Assembly: GCF_019175285.1 (NCBI RefSeq)
Contig: NC_056527.1
Location: 46,137,961-46,201,960, forward strand
Length of the DNA: 64,000 nt
From: Sceloporus undulatus
Taxonomy: Eukaryota; Chordata; Lepidosauria; Squamata; Phrynosomatidae
Direction: 5' to 3'
Position 1 is the stretch's first letter; the number at the start of each line of letters is the position of its first letter. The notes under the pieces were generated by a model. That model was not told the origin of the DNA and did not search any database. It saw nothing but the letters and a program-made list of their open reading frames with translations. The position numbers and the translations under genes are program-made. This document shows positions 11,700 through 23,689 of this stretch, piece after piece.

Positions 11700-12960
11700 T
11701 TTCTAAGCTGGCTCTGTATCACATTAACATTAAACAATTATATTCTGCAGATTAAAAGACAATCTTCATGTCACTTTTGAAAAGTCCAAAGGAATTTTTG
11801 AGCCATAACACAGCTTAAGAACACACACACATACTAACTTAGCCCAAATCTGAACAACACGGGGAGTCAGGAATTCATTTATGGCACACAGTTCAGTCAT
11901 CACCCTGGGACAGCTGGGAGGTGAATGGATGAGTGGATTAATTCCATAAACCAAGAGCAAGCCTGACCACCTGCTCACCAATTGATCGCCAGATTCTTCT
12001 TACATTACTTTTTATGAATGTAAAAGTAGAGCCACATTTGAAGATGTGATGATCCAAAGCTAATTTATATTTTGAACAAGCAGGAACTTTGGAATCTAAC
12101 CCATATTTGTCAAAATCACACTGAGCTCAGCCTATTCAGAACTAAATTTTGCCTACATACAAGGTGCTGCTAGACAGAGGGCTCTTGCTATTCATACTTG
12201 GTAGGCAACATAGACCTGTTTTTGTTTTGATTTAATTTGATTTGTTTTGTTTTCCAGACCAAATTTTCTGTGAGAAAGAAAAAGAGGGCAAGGCCAACAG
12301 GAAAATAAAAGTGGGCTTCCAATTGAAGATTACATCATCTAGATTCCTGTTTACTTCAACTAATGTGGCATTCCCACAACAAAAGTGCAAAACCATCTAT
12401 ACCTGATGTTTTGGGTTAGGAATATTGTAAATGCACTACTCCACAAAGCACACTAGGTGGTACTCTTGCTACATGAACATTCCATATTCAACTTAAAAAA
12501 AACCCTGCATGGAATATTTTCTTCAATCTCTTCCCCCCCCCCCCCTTCAATATTTTATTCATAAAATCAGCATGACAGATTTAACAGTGTTAGAAATCTG
12601 TGTTCTGGACTGGAAGAGAAATGCAGGGTGGTTTTATAATTGGAGACCTGAAGCACTTGATGTCAGCGAATCTCATAAATCTTCCTTATACAACCATCAG
12701 TGGAGCAATTTTTTCTCTTCCTCCCTCCCTCCCATTTTCATAACTCCCTAACAAAAGGTATACAGTGAAAATGAGTTAATGGCTTTAGAGTTGTAATTCA
12801 TGACCCCTGCTGTTTTACATTTGTTTTCAACTTGTCAAATGTCCTGTTTAACAACTTCTCTTTTATCATTGCAGTACTCCTGCTGTACTCTCCACTACTG
12901 TGTGATTCTATTATATAAGGGAATGCAAACCAAGTCAGTATTTAGTGATTATCATGTTTT
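11700..12960. other. Intergenic, no gene seen
   Basis: Mixed AT-rich DNA with a poly-C run at about 12533-12545. No long frame and no recognisable element. Confidence 0.45.
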
Positions 12961-12964
12961 ATGG

Positions 12965-14345
12965 TACTGTTGTTGTTAGCTGCCCTCGAGTCGTTTCTGA
13001 CTCATGGTGACCCCGTGGATGAGACATTTCCAAGAATCCCAATCCTCCACTGCCCTGCCCAGATCCTGCAAGCCCTTGCCATAACCTCCCTGGTTGAGTC
13101 TATCCATCTGGTTTGTAGTCTTCCTCTCTTTCTTCTACCCTCCACCTTTCCTAGCATTTTTTTCTAGTGAGCCATGCCTTCTCATTATGTGGCCAAAGTA
13201 TGATAGTCTCAACTTGATCATCTTTGGCACGTTACAGAGCACTGAAAAGTGGCGCTCTGCCTGTGCCGTCATTAGCTGCGCGAGAAACCCCAGCGGCCAA
13301 ACCGCGAGGCTTCCTGGTGCAGCTAAAAAAAGCACCAAAATGGTGCTTCTTCTTGCAGTGTGGAAATGATGCAACAAGGCGCCAATGGTGCACTTGACGC
13401 GTCATTCTCACAACGCGACGTGCGGACGCTAAGCATCCAGCACGTAAAAATGGCCGCGCCCGTGTGTACAGGGTGTGGCCATTTTTACGCCCCCGTCATG
13501 TACTAGGGGTGAGGCCGGTATGGACGCTAGGTCCTCGGCCAACCCCTAGCATGTGACGGGGGCACTGCAAAGGCCCGTGCGGAATGGGCCTTTGCTTGCA
13601 AGAAGAGTCCCAGTCTGTTCTATTCAAGAACCCATTTGTTTGAATTCTTGGCTGTCCATGGTATCATAAGTACTCTTCTCCAGCACCACATTTCAAATGA
13701 GTTGTTTTTCTTTCTGTCTGCTTTCTACACTATCCAGCTCTCACATCCTTAACATGGTAATTGGGAATACAATGGCCTGAACAATTCTGATTTTAGTGCT
13801 AAGTTGTATGTCTTTGCTCTTCAATATCTTTTCCAGTTCTTTCATAGCTGCCCTTCTCATTCCTAGTCTTCTTATTTCTTGACTGCAGTCTCCATTCTGA
13901 TCAGTGTTTGATATTAGATATGGGAATTCTTTAACTATTTCAATTTCCTCATTCTTTAGATTGAATTTGTGTATTTCTTCTGTGGTCATTATTTTTGTTT
14001 TCTTTATGTTCAGCATCAGACCTTCCTTTGCACTTTCATCTTTGACCATCCTTATTAACTGTTCCAATTCCTGAATGTCTTCTGCTAATATTATAGTGTC
14101 ATCTGCATATCTTAGGTTGTTAATATTGCTTTCTCCTAACTTCACTCCTCCTTTTTCTGATTCTAATTCTGCTTTTCATATGATGTTTTTAGCCTATAAA
14201 TTAAACAAGTAAGGTGATAGGATGCAGCTTTACCTGACCTTTTTGCCTATTGGGAACCACTCTTTTTCCCCAAATTATATTCTGATGATGGCCTCTTGTC
14301 CTTGGTACAGATTCCTCATCAGGACTATCAGATGCTATATCATCC
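12965..14345 (-). mobile_element. RTE-BovB LINE, 3' third, split by a GC-rich insert
   Basis: On the minus strand, 14145-13741 encodes NLRYADDTIILAEDIQELEQ, the YADD catalytic motif region of BovB reverse transcriptase, then LNIKKTKIM, NGDCSQEIRR and KSKDIQLSTKIRIVQAIVFP, all in BovB order. Downstream (lower coordinates) come the FGHIMRR region (about 13150-13220) and the BovB tail with GACTCATGGTGACC and a GTT run at 12968-13015. A foreign insert occupies about 13229-13595. The 5' half of the element is missing. Confidence 0.9.
13229..13595. mobile_element. GC-rich hairpin insert inside BovB
   Basis: BovB sequence breaks off after TTGATCATCTTTGGC and resumes near TTGCAAGAAGAGTCCC. Between them lie about 367 bp of GC- and CpG-rich DNA with a long imperfect hairpin: CCCCCGTCATGTACTAGGGG (13484-13503) pairs with CCCCTAGCATGTGACGGGGG (about 13543-13562). 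A second hairpin GCAAAGGCCC/GGGCCTTTGC sits at the right end. It is a non-autonomous DNA element of unknown superfamily, younger than the BovB it interrupts. Confidence 0.6.
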
Positions 14346-14645
14346 TAAAAATACAAATAAATATGAGAGGGCTGGCCACTGGAGCTGCCTGAGCCAAATC
14401 TGGCTCTTGGAAAGGTGCTGCTTGTTCATATTTTACCATCACATATGTCAAAAATGATGAAACAGAATTGGCTACCAGGGATGAGAAACCATTCTCTTGT
14501 CTATAACAGTTACATGGGGTTTTTTTTGGGGGGAGGGGGGTAATTTGTTGAGGGCTGCATATAGTTTTGGACATGGCCTAAACCAACAATGAGCAGGGCT
14601 AGATCTGAAGAAGGGAGAAATAGCCAGCCTCCCTCCCCCCACTCT

Positions 14646-14668
14646 GTGTGTGTGTGTGTGTGTGTGTT
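14646..14668. repeat. (GT)n microsatellite
   Basis: About eleven GT units just ahead of the pyrimidine-rich minisatellite. Confidence 0.9.
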
Positions 14669-14723
14669 TTCTTATTTTGTCTTGCTCTTTCTGATACTAT
14701 CACCCCACTTTCCCCCCTTTCCA

Positions 14724-14905
14724 CCCATCCGCCACTTATCCTTCTTTTGTTCTCCATCTACGCATCTTACCCCTGTCCTTCTTTTGCTCTCTCTCTACCC
14801 ATCCTCCATTCATTCTTCTCTTGTTCTCTGTCTACCCATCCTACACCTGTCCCTCTTTTGCTTTCTCTCTACATATCCTCCACTCTTCCTTCCTTTTCTC
14901 TTCAG
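14724..14905. repeat. 37 bp pyrimidine-rich minisatellite, five units
   Basis: Units start at 14724, 14761, 14798, 14835 and 14872; the first four are exactly 37 bp and the last 34. Each begins near CCCATC and ends in TCTA. Units 1 and 3 share TTATCCTTC/TTCATTCTTC and TTGTTCTC, while units 2 and 4 share CCCCTGTCC/ACCTGTCCC and TTTGCT, so the array is also a 74 bp dimer repeated twice. The strand is almost pure C and T with no G-rich interruption, which allows triplex formation. The 86-119 codon frames across it are side effects. Confidence 0.85.
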
Positions 14906-14909
14906 TAAG

Positions 14910-15930
14910 CTGTTGTGGGATGTACAGACTGGGCTTGCAAGTTTCTAAACCTCATTTGAGCACCAACTACCTAACTTTCAACCAACAGGGACAGGCAAGG
15001 AAAGAGACAAATCAGAGAGAACACTGAGTCACACAAACACAATGTAATTGGTTCCATCTCTGCTGATCCCTAATCTGCATCTCGCCAGCCTCAATGAACA
15101 CCTGACTCCAGGGATTTAAACAGATTGCTTGTGGAAAAGTGTGTGTGTGAAATCATTCCAAAATTAAAGTTTGACCATTAGGCAATTTAGGAGACATTGG
15201 CTGAGGTACTACACAACATCTCTCAATCGCATCTTAAACAGTCTTTCAGGAAAACTATGGACATAAGAACTTGTGTTGTCATCAGGCCACTTTTGGAAAT
15301 CAATAGGAATGGTGGACGACTCTCCCTGCCACCAAACTTGGTTGTAAATGCCAGCAGATTCTTTTCCTCCCTCCATGGAGTAAGGTGTAGAAGAAACAGA
15401 TAGGGGGAAAGAAGAACTGTTACACAGTAGACTTGTGTGCAAAATGGATGAACCTCCCTTACTCTGTACTTCAGAAAGATCAGTTCAAAACCCCAAATAA
15501 ATATGTACATACATATTTATAATCCTTCCAACTCAAATATAGGATCTTGGAAATGTTGTTTTGCTCAGTATCTCTGTGCCAGCATGGAAACTTGAACTGT
15601 GTGAATAGAAGTCCTAAAAAATAACTTTCCCAAGCTCTGATGACATTCATGTTGTTGATGGCAGTGCTACTCAAAGTCAAGGTCCCCAAATGAGTGCTGG
15701 TGTCTGAGCCATGGGCTACTGGTCCCTGGCAAATTTCCAGGAACGCAAGAAACAATTATAGACAATCAGTGCAAATATGAGAAAAATAATCATCACTAGC
15801 CCCCTGCCCCGCTCAGATAGCCTGAGAAGCCCCTGTCTAGGTAACTCCGCAGCCCAACTGTCAGGGTAAGCATTATTTTACTGAACTGATAAACAGGAAA
15901 TAAAACTGAAAAGTAAGGTAAAATTAAAAT
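14910..15930. other. Intergenic with repeat scraps
   Basis: No gene seen. Around 15567-15640 there is a CTAAAAAATAACTTTCCCAAGCTCTG block resembling a common squamate repeat, and at 15667 a hAT-like start, CAGTGCTACTCAAAGT, whose other end I could not find. Confidence 0.4.
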
Positions 15931-15935
15931 GAACA

Positions 15936-16060
15936 GTTGTTGTCGTTAACCACCTTCGAGTTGATTGAAACAAACATCTGTTTGTGTTATGCTATCACCA
16001 GCATCCTCAGCACTCTTCTCCAGCACCACATCTCAAATGAATTTATTTCCTTCTTATCTG
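15936..16060 (-). mobile_element. BovB LINE fragment with internal deletion
   Basis: GTTGTTGTCGTTAACCACCT and TTCGAGTTGATT match the BovB tail on the minus strand. It then jumps to CTTCTCCAGCACCACATCTC, which equals the stretch at 13677-13697 of the BovB copy at 12965-14345. The bases between these two parts in that copy are absent here. Confidence 0.65.
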
Positions 16061-16364
16061 AAAGTGGAAATAACTTCACAGTATGGAAGGGCCGCAATAT
16101 TTTCAGTCATTAAAAAAAGCCCAAAGAAACAAACTCCAAATTTTCCAAATAAACAAGAGAATAAATAAATAGAATAAATTTGAATTGAATTTTCTGTGAT
16201 GCATCCTTTCACATTTTAAAATATGCTAGCATTTACATCAGATCCTAAAAGGTGCAATGAAAAGAACATTCCTCTCACCTCTGTTTTGATGTTTCAATTC
16301 AAAACTTTCAGAAAGACTACTCAATTAGCAAGACATTGTCCATGACCCGCCAGGGGTTCACACT

Positions 16365-16620
16365 AGAGGATTATAGCACATTCATACCATTTTAATTATC
16401 ATGGTTGCCTCTTATGGAGTCCTGGCATTTGTAGTTTGTTGAGCTTGGAATTCTCCGCTGGATATCTCTGTTAGAGCTCAGGAGAGTGTGAAATACAGCT
16501 TTTTTTGTAGAGAATTCCAATTAGCTCATCAAACCAGAAATGCTAAGGTTCTGAAGGACTGAACTATGGCAGTTAAAGTACTATAAACCTGCTATAACTC
16601 TATAATGTGGATACACACCA
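16365..16620. mobile_element. Palindromic MITE, diverged copy (family P1)
   Basis: Shares ATGGCAGTTAAAGTA on the right and a mirrored CCATTTTAATTATCATGG on the left, with the internal TCCTGGCATTTGTAGTTTG block seen in other copies. Ends are worn and no target duplication is clear. Confidence 0.6.
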
Positions 16621-16654
16621 GTGAGCCAGACAGAACTTGAGTCAGAAGCTGTAG

Positions 16655-16790
16655 TTGTGGAAGGTGTGCCCATTGTGACTTGATTCCTTTTTCAGATTGC
16701 AGGCCTGAAGGCAGGGATCTGTTAAATCACCAACATGTAAACTGCCTTAGGAGTCTTTTTGGCTGAAGAGTGGGATATAAATTTATGGGG
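16655..16790 (+). mobile_element. CORE-SINE/MIR-like tail fragment
   Basis: ACTGCCTTAGGAGTCTTTTTGGCTGAAGAGTGGGATATAAAT-type ending, as in SINEs whose tails match CR1/L2-type LINEs. Only the 3' part is readable. Confidence 0.4.
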
Positions 16791-17418
16791 TTTTTTAATG
16801 GTAGCATCTAGGTTTGCTTCACCTTTTATCAGCAGTTGAATATTTTCTCTCCTGCCCTGCACCCCATACTTTCCACTTCAGAGAACCATTCATGATTTTT
16901 TACCCTGATGGTAGCTGTTCTGAGAATGACTCTGGGCTTCCCCTCTGGTCCATCCTTGTCCGTTCTTTGGAGAGCTGCGGGATAAAAGATGGGAGATGAG
17001 GAACAAACCAACATTAAGGATATGTCTCTTTAACAGATCCCTTCATTCTGTCCTACATATCTTGTGAATGTTGGGCTTGCTGTGTAAACTCAAAAGTCTT
17101 CCTTGGAAGATGTTTCTCTCAGTTCTGGTTTGGAAGGCATCCTGATAGATATAGAAAATGTTCATACCCCTATTTCCAGCTGCTATTGCCCAAGCAATCT
17201 GCTTGTTCGGGTGATTGGTTCAATTAAGGAGTCTTGCAAAAGGAGAAGCTCTATGTGGCAAGCTATTTCTAATACACTTTGAACATTTAGATGATGAGGA
17301 AGCATTTCCAGCAGAGGTGATAGCTACAGGAACCAGGGTTATGGTGCACATCAATTACTGTGGCTGTCTTGTGTGCCTTCATAGCTCTCCATATGAATTA
17401 TATTGTGTGTGTGTGAGT

Positions 17419-17610
17419 AATAGCAATAGCACTTTCCATTTCTATACCACTTCACAGTGAACTAGCAATCCCTAAGTGGTTTACAATATATAAACCAATT
17501 GCCCCCAACAAGCTGGGTACTCATTTTATGAAAGAATAGAAGGCTGAGTCAACCTGAAGCCCTCTGGCATCGAATCCACACCATTGTGGCTGCAGTACCA
17601 GCATTTAATC
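17419..17610 (-). mobile_element. SINE2 (L2-partnered SINE), minus orientation
   Basis: At the left is an L2-type tail in reverse, CATTTCTATACCACTTCACAG and CCCTAAGTGGTTTAC. Then come the body CCAACAAGCTGGGTACTCAT and the worn tRNA-like head ending near GGCTGCAGTACCAGCATTTA. The same body is found at 24260-24425. SINE2 relies on L2 LINE machinery. Confidence 0.75.
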
Positions 17611-17699
17611 ACTGAATTATCAATGTGTAAGTGAGAGAGAGAGAGAAAGAGAAATATCTCCCTATAGTATCTGACAAAGAATCAGAATAAAATCTTCAC

Positions 17700-19200
17700 C
17701 AATGAATGTGTCTTCTTAAAAGCTAGTTAGAATGTAGGAGACTTTTAATATTGTTGTTGCTGATGAGCTATACAATCTTTTTGATGTTTCTTTTCCTCAT
17801 TAAATATATTGTGCCATGTTACCAAGGTTTGGCATAAGAATGTGAGGAGCACAATTTGCTGTTTCTAGGTAATTTCATTTTGTAGGTTTGTATACATCTT
17901 AGTCAGACTTTGGAAATTTTTAATGTCTCCCAAGAGTTTCAGAGGAAATTACATTATGAGGATTTTTCTTGTGAACTAGATTCATTCCAGATTTTTCGTT
18001 AGGTGATCTGGGAAGAACAGGGTTTGAAAAGGAAAGTAATTAGTGAACCCCCCAATTAGGTTTGAGTAGGGTTAAAGTTATGACTCAAGCCAATAAAGAA
18101 AGGAAATCTGAAGATAACTTTATTATGTTACATTATACTGATGAGGGTCTGATTAAAATATAGAATATTTAGAGGGAATTATAGGGAAAGCATGGTCAAG
18201 GCAACAATAAGTTGAGAAATTCTCCTGTGAAAACTCTACAGTAGATGGGCATCACCAAGCTGTCCTTAAGTATCCCATGCACACTTATGTGGCAGCAAGA
18301 CAGAGCTTACAATAGTGGCCACACTGGTTGGGAATTTCTTAGAGCTGATGTCCATTCCCCTGCCTGCAAGCTCTTGTCTCTGTTATTTCATCTTCTGAAT
18401 ATTTTCCAACTCACAGTTGTCCTCCCATCCCACTCATTCATTGTTATTTAGATCTGGGGAAGGTATTTTCCTCCATATATCTCACCCACAGAGCTGGGAA
18501 ACAATGGGTCAGTGGAAGGTGTTATTTCTTTTTTATAACAAGGGTATAATAACATTAATTTGAAAAGTAAAGAAAATTGTGTTTCAGAAGTCATGCAATG
18601 ACTCATACAACAAAGAATGTCTCATTAAAGAATCATTAAAGGGCATTTAGAGGTATTTTAGTATTTTTTTATTATTTCTTCAATTCTGTTAACAATGCTA
18701 AGAATTAGTTTTTAAAAAAACAAAAAGTAACAAAAATAAATAATAAACTTTGTAACTTTGTACACACTGCAACAAGTAATGAGTTGCATTAAAAACACTA
18801 TAATGGGTACCAGGAACAAACTACTGTAACTGTGCACTCTCACAACCTCTGGCCCCAGTTTGTAAACAAGGTCTGACATCAAGGTGCCCCTTGGGTCAGA
18901 AATAAGATCTGTGTCATTTTGAAAATATACACACAAAATTCAGTGCTTACAAATGTTAGTCTTCAGATTACAGTTTCCAGAATACCATAGGGCAGGAGAG
19001 ATTAAAGGCTCTGGTGTCAATGTGGAGGTTAATCTACTAATGTTGTTATTCAAGGTTCTAAATCTATTTTGGGGATAAGATTTTGCATCATGGATTGCTG
19101 CTTTAAAGCTTAAACCTGGAGTGGTTTCACTTCCCCATTGACTGCCCCCCCAACCTCTTGTTACTGCTAACATGTCCACTTATTCCAAAAAAAGTAACTT
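17700..19200. other. AT-rich intergenic stretch, no gene seen
   Basis: No frame above 80 codons, no recognisable repeat apart from short A/T runs. An AAAGTAACTTTTC scrap lies at 19189-19204. Confidence 0.45.
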
Positions 19201-19204
19201 TTCA

Positions 19205-19320
19205 AAGTTATCATCATCAATAGCCCACCTTTTCCTCTAAATTGGGACTCAAGGGGGCTTACAGTTTGAAACACGTACCATACAGCTGGAAACATACAAA
19301 AGATCAACTATGAAATTGAA
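19205..19320 (-). mobile_element. LINE 3' end fragment (CR1/L2 type)
   Basis: CCACCTTTTCCTCTAAATTG, GGGACTCAAGGGGGCTTACA and the following A-rich stretch match the 3' terminal region of the LINE at 58232-60770 in the same (minus) orientation. Confidence 0.6.
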
Positions 19321-19949
19321 TCAAACTATTCACAATATGTAAATGTCCTGCATCCTGTAAGTCTTTGGCTCTCAGTCTTTGGCTCTTCAAAGATTAGACT
19401 GCAACTGTCACTACCCCTGAACACTGGCCGATCTGGCTGGCACTTCGGGAAGATAAACTGCAGAACACCTGGAGAACCAATGTTTGAGAATCACTGGTCT
19501 AAACAACCAGCTGTCCACAGGTATGGCTGCTATCCCATCGCTATTGCAGAACTGAAACTCAGCTGCCATCCCAATTGGCTTGTGTACATGGAAGTGGGAA
19601 GCAAGGGATCTTTTCTGCCTGAGGCAACAAGAAGACTTAGGGGCTCAATAGATAGCCTTTCCTTGCTGATTTTATGGTGGCCAGCATGCAATCCCCACAC
19701 CCCCATGCTGGCATATAACGCTGGTTTGACAAGCCCCTTGGATTGACCCTAAAAACATTAACTCCAAAAACATGTTTAGAAAAACATATGTTGGTACAAC
19801 TGGTTTTCTACATGGAATCGTGTGAAATTAAGAGCGGCCACCAGATGGTGCTTGATTGTCTAAAACTACAATTCAGTCATGAATAAGAAAAGAATCTTAT
19901 TTTTAACCATGTTCTGGGGATGTCCCTAAATGGACAGTAAAATCCTCTT

Positions 19950-20160
19950 AGGTCCAGAAATAATCCAGTTTGATACCACTTTAACTGCCCTGGATCAGTA
20001 CTAGGAAACTAGAAATTGTAGTTTATTGTGGCACCAGAGCTCTCTGACAGAGAAGGCTAAAAGTCTCACAAAACTACAGTTCCCAAAATTCCCTAGCATT
20101 GAGCCACGGCAGTTAAAGTAGTCTCAAACTGGATTATTTTTGCAATGTGTTTTGGACCTT
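19950..20160. mobile_element. Palindromic MITE, near-complete copy (family P1)
   Basis: Ends AGGTCCAGAAATAATCCAG and CTGGATTATTTTTGCAATG...TGGACCT pair in inverted form. The inner arms hold CCACTTTAACTGCC and GGCAGTTAAAGT. The core has CTCTCTGACAGAGAAGGC. About 210 bp, no coding capacity. Confidence 0.75.
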
Positions 20161-20284
20161 AAAGAATAGCTTGGCAGTTAATTTTCTCACGTTAAATATG
20201 CAGTTTAGCTAACATCTTTTCCTTAAATACTGTGGACACCAGTGACAATATTTTTAAGACTAGATCTTTAGGAAATGTTGCCGA

Positions 20285-20535
20285 TGATGATGATGTGTGC
20301 TTTCAAGCCATTTCAGACCTATGGCGACCCTAGGCCAACCTGTTACAGAGTTTTCTTAACAAGATTTAGTTGTATATGTGTGTGTGGGGGGAGTAGTCTT
20401 TACTTCCCTCTGCGGCTCAGAGTTTGTGACTTGCCCAAAATCACTGAGTGGGTGTCCATGGCTGACTGGGGATTTGAAACATTCTTTAGTGTCCTATTCC
20501 AACACTCAAGCCACTACACCACGCTGGCTCCATCT
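20285..20535 (-). mobile_element. Sauria SINE, full-length-like, minus orientation
   Basis: Read on the minus strand it begins with the tRNA-like head GAGCCAGCGTGGTGTAGTGG, then a worn B box, the central GACTTGGGCAAGTC-type region, and ends with the BovB-like tail near GATGATGATG/CTTTCAAGCC. A purine-rich insert of about 20 bp sits near 20375-20395. Mobilised by BovB. Confidence 0.8.
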
Positions 20536-20609
20536 CTGTAAATTTACATGCACACATAAACATTTCACTTTCCCAGTTATCACTTTTAAAACATCCAAGT
20601 GATGTGATT

Positions 20610-22310
20610 TGTAACCACATGCTCAAAACCCATATAAAATATACAAACCATTGGAGAGAAATTCCCTCATTTCCCAGTTCTTCCTTTGATTTCATTATAT
20701 ATCTTCTCTCCTGTTTCTTTAGAATTTTATCATATGCAAGGCAATTTTTTTCTGTGAGCACCTCTCTTCTATGGAATGCTTGGGGGGGGTAGATCCAAAG
20801 GGGTGTTTGGGGAGATATTCTAAGTTTATATTTCTTCCATATTCTCAGGAGGGACTGTCTTATACAATTATTATTAAATTCTTTGTTCAATTTTTCTCTA
20901 TCATATTCCATATAAGCATGCCATCTCCATTTAAGTCCCTCTCCTTCTATCTCTAACAAACTTTCACTTTCAATTGTCACCATTCCTTTATCCAAGTTAA
21001 ACTGTTCACCTCAAAATAAAGTTTCAAATTTGGAACACTCAGATGTCCTCTCTCCTGTGCATCCTGCAGAGTTTTACTCTTGCCTTGCACTCTGTATAAA
21101 GTTTGATAAGTCAATTCTTAAAATATGTATCTGACATAACTATAAACTATAAATGATATAGGTATCATTTAGAACAGAAAGGAGATTTTAGGAAAAATCA
21201 ACATTTTGATCACTGAAATTTTCCCCATCATCAACAAATGCTATCTTTTCCATTTTTCTAAATTCTTTTTAATGTTATCCCAGGCTTTTGTATAGTTATT
21301 CTCATATAATTCTGAGGTCTTATTCATAATTACTACCCCTAAATTTTTGACTTTCTTTCCCACTTTTATTCCTGATTTTTTTGTTAATTCCACTTCTTCC
21401 TTACCACCTCAATTCTTACCAATAATTATCAATTTTTATTTATTCAGTCTACATGCCGTTGCTTCTCCAAATTCCCTTATCAGCTTCATCAGATGCTCAA
21501 TACTTGATGTAGGATTGTTTAACATTATTATGAGGTCATCTGCAAAAGTCCTGATTTCAAAATGGTGCTTTTTCACTTTAATGTATTGTGTATCATCATT
21601 ATTTTTAATATTCAAAATCAGTGTTTCTACAATCAACAAAAATAACAAAGCAATGGGCATCCTTGCCTTGTGCCCTTCATTATTACAAACTGTTTGGACT
21701 TCTCATCATTTTTGATAACCTGAACTTTCTGACTGCAATACATTTATTTTACTCGTTATAAAATTTGTACTCATTCTTATTCTTTCCATAATCACAAACA
21801 ACATCTGCCAATTAATCTTGTCAAGCACTTTCTCTAAATCCAAAAATGTACTGTAAGCTAGGCTGATTTTATGGTAAGGAGATGATGAGAGCAAAGGTGA
21901 GTGAAGGAAAATAAATTAGAAAAGAAGATAAGAAAGTAAAAAATGGAAGTATGGAAAGTGAAGAAGATAATGGATGGTAACAACAAATTGTATGTTAGGA
22001 TGGTGGAAGTAGAAGAAAAGAAGGTAAAGAGTGTAGATATGCTGGAGAGAGGTTAGTAGAAAGTGACTGTCGACAGATGCTTACAAGAGATAGTAAGAAG
22101 ATAGCCTTTAAGATGTTACTAGTATTATTGTTGTTAATACTACTATTACCACTGTTACTTGTTTGATATAAGTATTTTATGAGATATAGGTATGCTAGGC
22201 AATATAGGTACGTTTCTGTTGATGTTTATCAACATATGTTTATGTATGTTTTGTATGTGTTTTTATTATTGAAATTGTTTTATTTTGAATAAAGATTATT
22301 TTAAAAACCC
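20610..22310. mobile_element. L1 LINE with inverted 5' segment (twin-priming structure)
   Basis: From about 21895 down to 20610 the minus strand encodes L1 ORF2 from the reverse transcriptase (FLDLEKVLDKINWQ; TFADDLIIML at about 21560) through LGVVIMNKTSELYENNYTKAW to the C-terminal region (IRQSLLRIWKKYKL; GNEGISLQWFVYF). It holds stops and frame changes. From about 21900 to 22310 the plus strand looks like L1 3' sequence, ending in an AATAAAGATT signal and an A run. An inverted upstream part placed ahead of a sense 3' part is what twin priming produces. Confidence 0.75.
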
Positions 22311-22497
22311 ATACAAAATTGTTTCAGAACAAAAGTGTAGTATGTCCACATTTTCACATGTTGATAATTAACATGTTTGCATACAGCAGACAAAACCAAT
22401 AATATAGTGGTTAGAATGTTCAAGTTTTGGAAGATTACTAGTCCCTAGTTAGCTATGAAACTGTAATAGCTATGTACTGTTGGTTTTCTACATGGAT

Positions 22498-22660
22498 TCT
22501 TGAACCAGTCACTGTCTCACCCTGACCTACCTCACAGGATCATTGGAAGAATAAAAAGGGATGGGGGAAGGCCATGAATGCTGCTTTTAGTTCATTAGAA
22601 GAAGAGTGGGAGATAAATGTAAGCAATATATAAATACCGATAACACAAACCTTCCAGGCC
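22498..22660 (+). mobile_element. CORE-SINE/MIR-like copy
   Basis: CTGACCTACCTCACAGGATC, then AATAAAAAGGGATGGGGGA and TTAGAAGAAGAGTGGGAGAT match the body and LINE-like tail of MIR-type SINEs. A related copy is at 34526-34670. Confidence 0.6.
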
Positions 22661-22669
22661 CTTATTAAA

Positions 22670-23200
22670 GCTGCATTGTTTCCCTTACTGAAAGTTCTGA
22701 AGTAACAAGAAATGATGGATATATGCAATAAAAGATCCATATTCCTCTTCTCTCTTCTGAAAAAGTCAATTGCCTGTATCTATAATGGTCTACAATAAAT
22801 AATAATAAGCCTGGGAAATCATTGATGTGCTTTGATGAGAAGAAAGTGGTATAAAAACAGATCAACACTATTATAGTACTACTGGGATTCCGTGGATTTA
22901 ATATCGCAATATTTTACATCTAATGAATACTAAAAGAGAAGACCTCAGCCAGAGAAATGTTGAGCAGAAAGCTGTTGCATCTGAAGAGGGGTGGATCTAG
23001 TTTTTCACAGGCTGTCAAATAGGCATTCCCCAGGGAATACTCCATAAGGTAATTACTGTATATGGAGCTGCTGGATAAAGTCTATCTACTCCTCCCTATT
23101 CTTCTTGTAATCATGCAGCTGATTTCTTTTATATATCTGACAAATGTGCAAATCTGTTTCTTTGTGAATAGTTATGCTTGATGGAACAGTACTGGAAGCA
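22670..23200. other. Intergenic, nothing identified
   Basis: No long frame or recognisable repeat. Confidence 0.4.
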
Positions 23201-23205
23201 TCTAG

Positions 23206-23384
23206 GGTTGCCAGACTGAAAACTAGAAACAACTCCTGTACCTTTAGCTGTTGTGTAGAAAAGAGAATTTCAGCAGGTGTTGCTTGTTACCTGCTGGGTG
23301 CTTGACAAGCCAACATCTGCTGAAATTCCCTCTTCTACACGGTCATTAAAGGCACAGGGGCTGTCTTCGGTTTTTACTCTAACC
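23206..23384. mobile_element. Palindromic MITE (family P2)
   Basis: Ends GGTTGCCAGACTGAAAAC and GTTTTTACTCTAACC; inner arms TGTGTAGAAAAGAGAATTTC and GAAATTCCCTCTTCTACAC pair, as do CAGCAGGTGTTG and CAACATCTGCTG. About 179 bp. A left-half copy with the same GGCTGCCAGAATGAAAACTGG start is at 35902-36003. Confidence 0.75.
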
Positions 23385-23689
23385 TTAGAAACATCTTATT
23401 TTGATACTCCAAAATAACAGAATTAAATACTGTTAATGGAAAATTCAACACATGTAAATTTGTTTGTACTTGAAAAGAGAATTAAATGTTAGCTACCTTG
23501 ATCGCTGCTGGTTTTTACAATCCAAAAGTGGATACAGGCAAACAATAGTGTCTGTGTTTGGAGATATGGTTCTGAAGCTGACACCCACAAGGAAAGTAAG
23601 CGATAAATTCTACTGTCAAGTTAGTTTGTTTCCTGCCTTAATTGCTAGTATCTTATAGATATTTGCATCTTAGCAGGGCAGAGTTCATT

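Noticed and set aside
14724-14905. CRISPR-like array of 37 bp units
   Set aside because: There are no spacers between units and the genome is vertebrate; it is a minisatellite.
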